NCBI GenBank assembly: GCA_025350775.1
Contig: JANXXF010000388.1
Location: 1-8,338 of the forward strand
Length of the DNA: 8,338 nucleotides
Reading direction: 5' to 3'
Origin: Actinomycetes bacterium
GTDB lineage: Bacteria; Actinomycetota; Thermoleophilia; Gaiellales; Gaiellaceae
A program made the position numbers and the translations under genes. The number at the start of each line of letters is the position of its first letter. Positions within the stretch are counted from its first letter, which is position 1. Below are positions 4,724-8,338 of this stretch, one piece after another. The notes beneath the pieces were generated by a model. That model had not been told where the DNA came from. It made no database searches and saw only the letters and a program-made list of their open reading frames with translations.

Positions 4724-5713
4724 TCAGATCTCGAGGCGGAACAGCGTCACCAGGCGCTTCTCGGCCTCGGTGTCGATGTGGGCGACCACCTCGACGTACT
4801 TCTCCAGGCCCGACCCCTTGAGCTTGGAGCGCAGCAGCCCGTCCACCTGGTAGATGCCACTCGAGTTCGACATCAGGATGTCGATGCCGATCGGGCGCGT
4901 CTCGCCGTCCTTGATGTCGACATCCTCGATGGCGGCGGCCGAGAGTGCGTGGATCGAGACGCTGCCGCGCTCGAACGGGATGCGCGAGCGGCCCTTCGCC
5001 ATGTCCAGGGCGTCGGCGACGCGGACGATCGCCGCCTCCAGCGTCAGCGGCTTGCCATCCTTGCGGTGCGTGATGATCGCCTGCAGCACCTCGCTCACGA
5101 TCACCGTCAGCTCGGGCTCGTCGTAGAGGCCGGCCAGCAGCTCGCGCGCCTTCGGCGCCGCCAGGAAGAGCGAGAAGTCCTCGTGGCCGTCGCGGTGGAT
5201 CGACATGCCGACGCAGTGCAGCAGCGCGCCCAGCACAACGGTGACCTCGGCGTCCTCGCGCGTCATGCCGTAGTCCTTCACCAGCGCCGGCTCGATGTCG
5301 TGCTTGGTGAGCTGGCGCAGCAGCTTCAGCGCGATGTTCGTGACGATCTGGATGTGCACCCAGGAGTGGTCGTTGATCTCCATGCGGGCGACGGCGTTGA
5401 CGTTGGCGACGTGCCACCACGCCTTGAGCTGGTTGTCGCCGTTGACACGCTCGATCAGCTCGCGGAGCTTGCGGTTGCCGCGCTCCGGGATGCGGATGCG
5501 CATGCGGGCGACCGCCTCCGCGGGTGTCATCCGTACCTCGGACTGGGCCTCCTCCGAGACCGGCTGCAGCTTCGCGCTGGACGTGGCGGCAACCGGGACA
5601 CTGGGGATGGCGGCGGCCGAGGAGGTTGCGTCCGGGATCGGTGTGGCGGGGCCGGCCTGGCTGGCATCGGCGCCGTGGGCGGTGGGGTCGGGGCGGTCGG
5701 GGTCGGGGCTCAT
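4724..5713 (-). CDS. HD-domain protein with altered HD signature (His-Cys)
   Basis: The 329-residue protein has a low-complexity Pro/Ala/Ser-rich N-terminus (about 1-60), probably disordered, then a helical HD-type domain: DHSWVHIQ (115-122), GALLHCVGMSIHRDGHE (162-178), ITHRKDG (214-220) and VADALDMAKGRSRIPFE (232-248). HD proteins are metal-dependent phosphohydrolases, and here several His and Asp ligand candidates remain (His116, His120, His166, His173, His177, Asp234). The signature Asp after His166 is Cys167, however, so catalysis is doubtful. A separate C-terminal alpha/beta domain (about 250-329) follows. The start is taken at 5713 because ATGA overlaps the stop of the upstream membrane-protein gene by 4 nt; a second in-frame Met (62) is the alternative. 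It is the last gene of the ABC exporter operon. Function is unknown; a signalling or nucleotide-binding role is possible. Confidence 0.75.
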   Translation of the reverse strand: MSPDPDRPDPTAHGADASQAGPATPIPDATSSAAAIPSVPVAATSSAKLQPVSEEAQSEVRMTPAEAVARMRIRIPERGNRKLRELIERVNGDNQLKAWWHVANVNAVARMEINDHSWVHIQIVTNIALKLLRQLTKHDIEPALVKDYGMTREDAEVTVVLGALLHCVGMSIHRDGHEDFSLFLAAPKARELLAGLYDEPELTVIVSEVLQAIITHRKDGKPLTLEAAIVRVADALDMAKGRSRIPFERGSVSIHALSAAAIEDVDIKDGETRPIGIDILMSNSSGIYQVDGLLRSKLKGSGLEKYVEVVAHIDTEAEKRLVTLFRLEI

Positions 5714-6411
5714 GCGAAGGTCGGCGGCCGGAGGCGGGCCAGCTGATGGTACGCCACCGTCCAGGCGACCATCACGGGCGGGATCGCGATGGTGTTGGCC
5801 AGGAACATCGACAGCCACAGCTGCGGGAAGCGGGGCAGGAACGCGAAGATTGCGAGGCCGGCCAGCGTGGCCACGGTAAGGATGATGAACGACAGCAGCG
5901 CGAGCAGCAGCATGTCGAGGAAGTTGCCCTTGAGCAGGTCGTTGGCGCGGCGGAACACCTTGCGCAGCTGCACCTCCTCGACGACGACGATCGGCACGCA
6001 GATCACCCAGCGGGTGAGCAGGAAGAGCAGGATCGGGATGGCGATCAGCGAGAGCAGCGAGAGCAGGCCGGCGAGCAGCGCCGCACCGAGTGCCACGATC
6101 AGCACGGGCAGCAGGAAGCGCTTGCCGCGACGGTAGAGCTCGGCGCGCGGCAGGGGTGGTCGGCCGTTGCGCTGCTCCTCGACGGCGAGGATGAGCGCGG
6201 CCTGGAGCCAGGCCGAGCCGACGATCGTGGCGACCGTGAACACGATCTGCCAGACGGTGGCGACCGACGCGTTGTCACGGTGCCTGGCGTCGTCGACGAG
6301 GGCGAAGAGCAGGCTCGTGAACGCGAAGATCGAGGCTGCGAGCGCCGTGAACCGCCGCGCCGATCGGCGGTAGTACTCGTACGACTCGTTGAGGACCGAT
6401 CCGACCGTCAT
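5710..6411 (-). CDS. Polytopic membrane protein (YciC / GPDase membrane-domain-like), unknown function
   Basis: The 233-residue protein has about six hydrophobic segments, around residues 21-39, 53-77, 100-118, 119-142, 163-192 and 198-220. The motif CVPIVVVEEVQLRKVFRRAN followed by DLLKGNF (138-164) resembles the conserved Pro-Glu...Arg-Ser...Lys-Gly region of the broad family around YciC and glycerophosphodiesterase membrane domains, whose function is not settled. It sits 12 nt downstream of an ABC exporter gene and overlaps the HD-domain gene by 4 nt, so all are probably made together. I can support membrane location and family resemblance only. Confidence 0.7.
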   Translation of the reverse strand: MTVGSVLNESYEYYRRSARRFTALAASIFAFTSLLFALVDDARHRDNASVATVWQIVFTVATIVGSAWLQAALILAVEEQRNGRPPLPRAELYRRGKRFLLPVLIVALGAALLAGLLSLLSLIAIPILLFLLTRWVICVPIVVVEEVQLRKVFRRANDLLKGNFLDMLLLALLSFIILTVATLAGLAIFAFLPRFPQLWLSMFLANTIAIPPVMVAWTVAYHQLARLRPPTFA

Positions 6412-6423
6412 CCGTGCGACAGG

Positions 6424-8229
6424 CTACGCGACGTCGGCGGCCCAGTCGCCGTACAGGGACGTGTAGAGGCTTTTGCGGGCCATCAGCTCGTCGTGCGTGC
6501 CGGCCTCGACGACGCGGCCGTGCTCGAGCACGACGATCAGGTCGGCGTCGCGGATGGTCGAGAGCCGGTGGGCGATGACGAAGGCCGTGCGGCCGGCGAG
6601 CAGCGTGCGCAGTGCGAGCTCGATGCGCCGCTCGGTGCCGATGTCCACCGACGACGTCGCCTCGTCGAGGACGAGGAGGCGCGGGTCGGAGAGTAGCGCG
6701 CGCGCGAACGCGACGAGCTGGCGCTGCCCGAGCGAGAGGCGGGTGCCGCGCTCGGCGACCTGCGTGGCGTAGCCGTGCTCGAGGGCGGTGATGAAGTCGT
6801 GGGCGCCGACTGCCCGGGCGGCCTGCTCGACGTCGTGCGCCGAGGCGTCGGGCCGGCCGAACGCGATGTTGTCGTGGACGCTGCCCGCGAACAGGAACCC
6901 CTCCTGCGGCACGACGCCGAGCTGCGCGCGCAGCGACTGCTGTGTCACGTCGCGCAGGTCGTGTCCGTCGATCGTGATGCGGCCGTCGCGCGGGTCGTAG
7001 AAGCGGGCGAGCAGCTTGACGATGGTGGACTTGCCGGCGCCGGTGTGGCCGACGAGGGCGACGGTGGTGCCCGCGGCGACCTCCAGCTCGAGGCCGGGCA
7101 GGACGTCCTCGCCGCTGCCATAGCCGAAACGGACATGCTGGAAGGAGACGCGGCCCTCGATCCGGGGCAGCTCCGTGGCGTCGGGCCGGTCCTCGACCTC
7201 GGGGGTCTCGTCGAGGATGTCGGTGATCTTGTCGAGCGCGGCGACGGCGGAGAGGAACGTGCTGTAGAGCTGCGACAGCTGCTGCACGGGGTCGAAGAAG
7301 TTCGACAGGTAGCCGATGAAGGCGAAGAGCGTGCCGAAGGTCAGCGAGCGGTCGAAGACGAGCCAGCCGCCGAAGCCGAGCACGGTCGCTGTCGCCACTC
7401 CGGAGAGCAGGTCGACGGTGGGGAAGTAGATCCCGTTGAGGCGCACGGTCTCGTAGTTGGCGCCACGGTACTCGCGGTTCACCTCGGCGAAACGGACGTT
7501 GTTCGCGTCCTCGCGCGTGTACGCCTGCACGACGCGCATTCCGGCGATGTCCTCGGCCAGCGTCGCCGTCACCAGCCCGAGCTTCTCCCGCACGCCCCGG
7601 TACGCCCGGGCCGAACGCTTGCGGAACCACGCCGTCGCCAGGCCCATCGGCGGCAGCACGACCAGCGTGGCGAGCGCGAGCCGCCAGTCGAGCACGACCA
7701 GCAGGATCGCCGTCCCGAGCAGCGTCAGCGTGTTCTGGACGAGACTGGCGAGGCCTTCGGTGACGAGCTGGTCGAGCGCCTCGACGTCATTGGTGAGACG
7801 GCTGATCACGACGCCGGCGCGGTTGCGCTCGTAGAAGCCGAGCGACAGCCGCTGCAGGTGGCGGAAGAGGCGGTTGCGCAGGTCGGCCAGCATCCGCTCG
7901 CCGGTCCAGCCGGTGAGGTACGTCTGCGCGTAGGCGGAGCCCCAGTTGATGAGCCCGGCGCCGAGGAAGATGGCGATGATCTCCCACAGCCGCGTCAGGT
8001 CGCGGTTGGTGATGCCCTCGTCGATCGCGAGCTTGGCGAGGTAGGGCGGCGCCAGCGCGGTGGCGGTCGCCAGGAGCAGCGTGACGACGCCGAGCACGAC
8101 CCGCCAGCGGTACGGCCGGGCAAGCTGTGCCAGGGTGCTCAGGCGCCGCTTCGTGCGCTCTCGCGACCAGTCCTTGACCTTCGTGTCGCGCTCCGCGAGC
8201 AGCGACGTATGGGGGTTGTGTACCCGCAT
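6424..8229 (-). CDS. ABC exporter half-transporter (fused TM and ATPase domains)
   Basis: The 601-residue protein is a type IV ABC exporter subunit with an N-terminal six-helix membrane domain (about 40-325) and a C-terminal ATPase. The ATPase has Walker A GHTGAGKST (394-402), Q-loop Gln442 in VVPQEGF, signature LSLGQRQ (498-504), Walker B LLVLDE (518-523) with catalytic Glu523, a D-loop at SSVD, and the switch His554 in IAHRLST. All catalytic elements are present; the signature has Leu in place of the first Gly of LSGGQ. Such proteins export lipids, drugs or peptides; the substrate is unknown. The start overlaps the stop of an upstream gene encoding another ABC C-terminus by 1 nt (TGATG), so the pair most likely forms a heterodimeric exporter. 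The membrane protein gene follows after 12 nt. Confidence 0.93.
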   Translation of the reverse strand: MRVHNPHTSLLAERDTKVKDWSRERTKRRLSTLAQLARPYRWRVVLGVVTLLLATATALAPPYLAKLAIDEGITNRDLTRLWEIIAIFLGAGLINWGSAYAQTYLTGWTGERMLADLRNRLFRHLQRLSLGFYERNRAGVVISRLTNDVEALDQLVTEGLASLVQNTLTLLGTAILLVVLDWRLALATLVVLPPMGLATAWFRKRSARAYRGVREKLGLVTATLAEDIAGMRVVQAYTREDANNVRFAEVNREYRGANYETVRLNGIYFPTVDLLSGVATATVLGFGGWLVFDRSLTFGTLFAFIGYLSNFFDPVQQLSQLYSTFLSAVAALDKITDILDETPEVEDRPDATELPRIEGRVSFQHVRFGYGSGEDVLPGLELEVAAGTTVALVGHTGAGKSTIVKLLARFYDPRDGRITIDGHDLRDVTQQSLRAQLGVVPQEGFLFAGSVHDNIAFGRPDASAHDVEQAARAVGAHDFITALEHGYATQVAERGTRLSLGQRQLVAFARALLSDPRLLVLDEATSSVDIGTERRIELALRTLLAGRTAFVIAHRLSTIRDADLIVVLEHGRVVEAGTHDELMARKSLYTSLYGDWAADVA

Positions 8230-8338
8230 CAGGCGGCGCCCTCCAGTGGCGCGGTCAGGTCGGCCCCGTCCAGCGCGATCGCGACGGCCTGTCGCTCCAG
8301 CAGACCGTGGTCGTGGATCTCGCGGTACACCGGGCTCG
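8229..8338 (-). CDS. ABC exporter half-transporter, C-terminal end only
   Basis: The last 36 codons of a gene entering from the right edge read SPVYREIHDHGLLERQAV and on to GAA before TGA 8231-8229. The pattern of a terminal helix with YREIHDHGLLER is typical of the end of ABC exporter ATPase domains, after the position of the GTHxELL motif. The 1-nt stop/start overlap with the complete ABC gene implies translational coupling and a heterodimeric partner. Confidence 0.8.
   Translation of the reverse strand, partial: SPVYREIHDHGLLERQAVAIALDGADLTAPLEGAA

Noticed and set aside
4778..5746. Long plus-strand open frame opposite the HD-domain gene.
   Set aside because: Asp/Val/Arg-rich mirror of a high-GC gene with no start signal; a shadow frame.
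5714..5818. N-terminal extension of the HD-domain gene to 5818.
   Set aside because: It would overlap the membrane-protein gene by over 100 nt; the ATGA overlap at 5713-5710 is the natural start.
5524..6696. 390-codon plus-strand open frame opposite the HD, membrane and ABC genes.
   Set aside because: Gln/Glu/Arg-rich low-complexity translation crossing three real genes; a GC artefact.
1..8338. CRISPR arrays, insertion sequences, phage genes or attachment sites.
   Set aside because: No regularly spaced repeats, transposase or integrase motifs seen; the tRNA-Gln 3' end has no duplicated copy that I could find in the window.

Overview
The window is very GC-rich (clearly above 65%), with strong G/C third-position bias, short intergenic gaps, stop/start overlaps and promoters sitting right on start codons. 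Together with an F420-type luciferase-like oxidoreductase and an LppX/LprG-like exported protein, this suggests an actinobacterium, possibly a deep-branching one such as Thermoleophilia (inference from style only; there is no rRNA).

Layout. Positions 1-252 (+): the last 18 codons of a thiolase, then an unrecognised 52-residue single-span membrane protein. Positions 245-2170 (-): an exported LppX/LprG-like protein followed by an F420-dependent LLM-class oxidoreductase; the latter overlaps the small membrane protein tail to tail. Positions 2171-2284: a divergent regulatory region with two near-palindromic sites in an 18-bp perfect inverted repeat, and a -10-like box abutting each divergent start. 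Positions 2285-4388 (+): a compact three-gene operon of two stand-alone oxygen-binding di-iron (ODP, flavodiiron/metallo-beta-lactamase-like) proteins and an OsmC-family protein. Positions 4520-4639 (-): tRNA-Gln(CUG) with its own promoter box and terminator hairpin. Positions 4724-8338 (-): an operon of two ABC exporter half-transporters (the first cut by the window edge), a polytopic membrane protein and an HD-domain protein.

The main discovery is in the + operon. The OsmC-family frame meets an in-frame TGA at 4305-4307, exactly where this family has its second conserved cysteine, and then continues with typical codon use for 26 more codons to a TAG. Right after the TGA is a hairpin with a 6-bp stem and a GGUC apical loop 20 nt downstream, resembling the bacterial SECIS of E. 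coli fdhF. I therefore call it a 156-residue selenoprotein with a Cys62/Sec130 pair; conventional gene calling would end it at 129 residues without its redox residue.

The two ODP-like proteins ahead of it are a diverged tandem pair. The second keeps nearly all metal-ligand positions, while the first has lost its histidine ligands and looks like a pseudo-enzyme partner. Neither has the C-terminal flavodoxin domain of classical flavodiiron proteins. The operon is plausibly a redox module (oxygen or peroxide sensing, or detoxification) combining a paired ODP sensor/enzyme with a seleno-peroxidase. That joint function is inference; the reading frames, the TGA and the hairpin are visible in the sequence.
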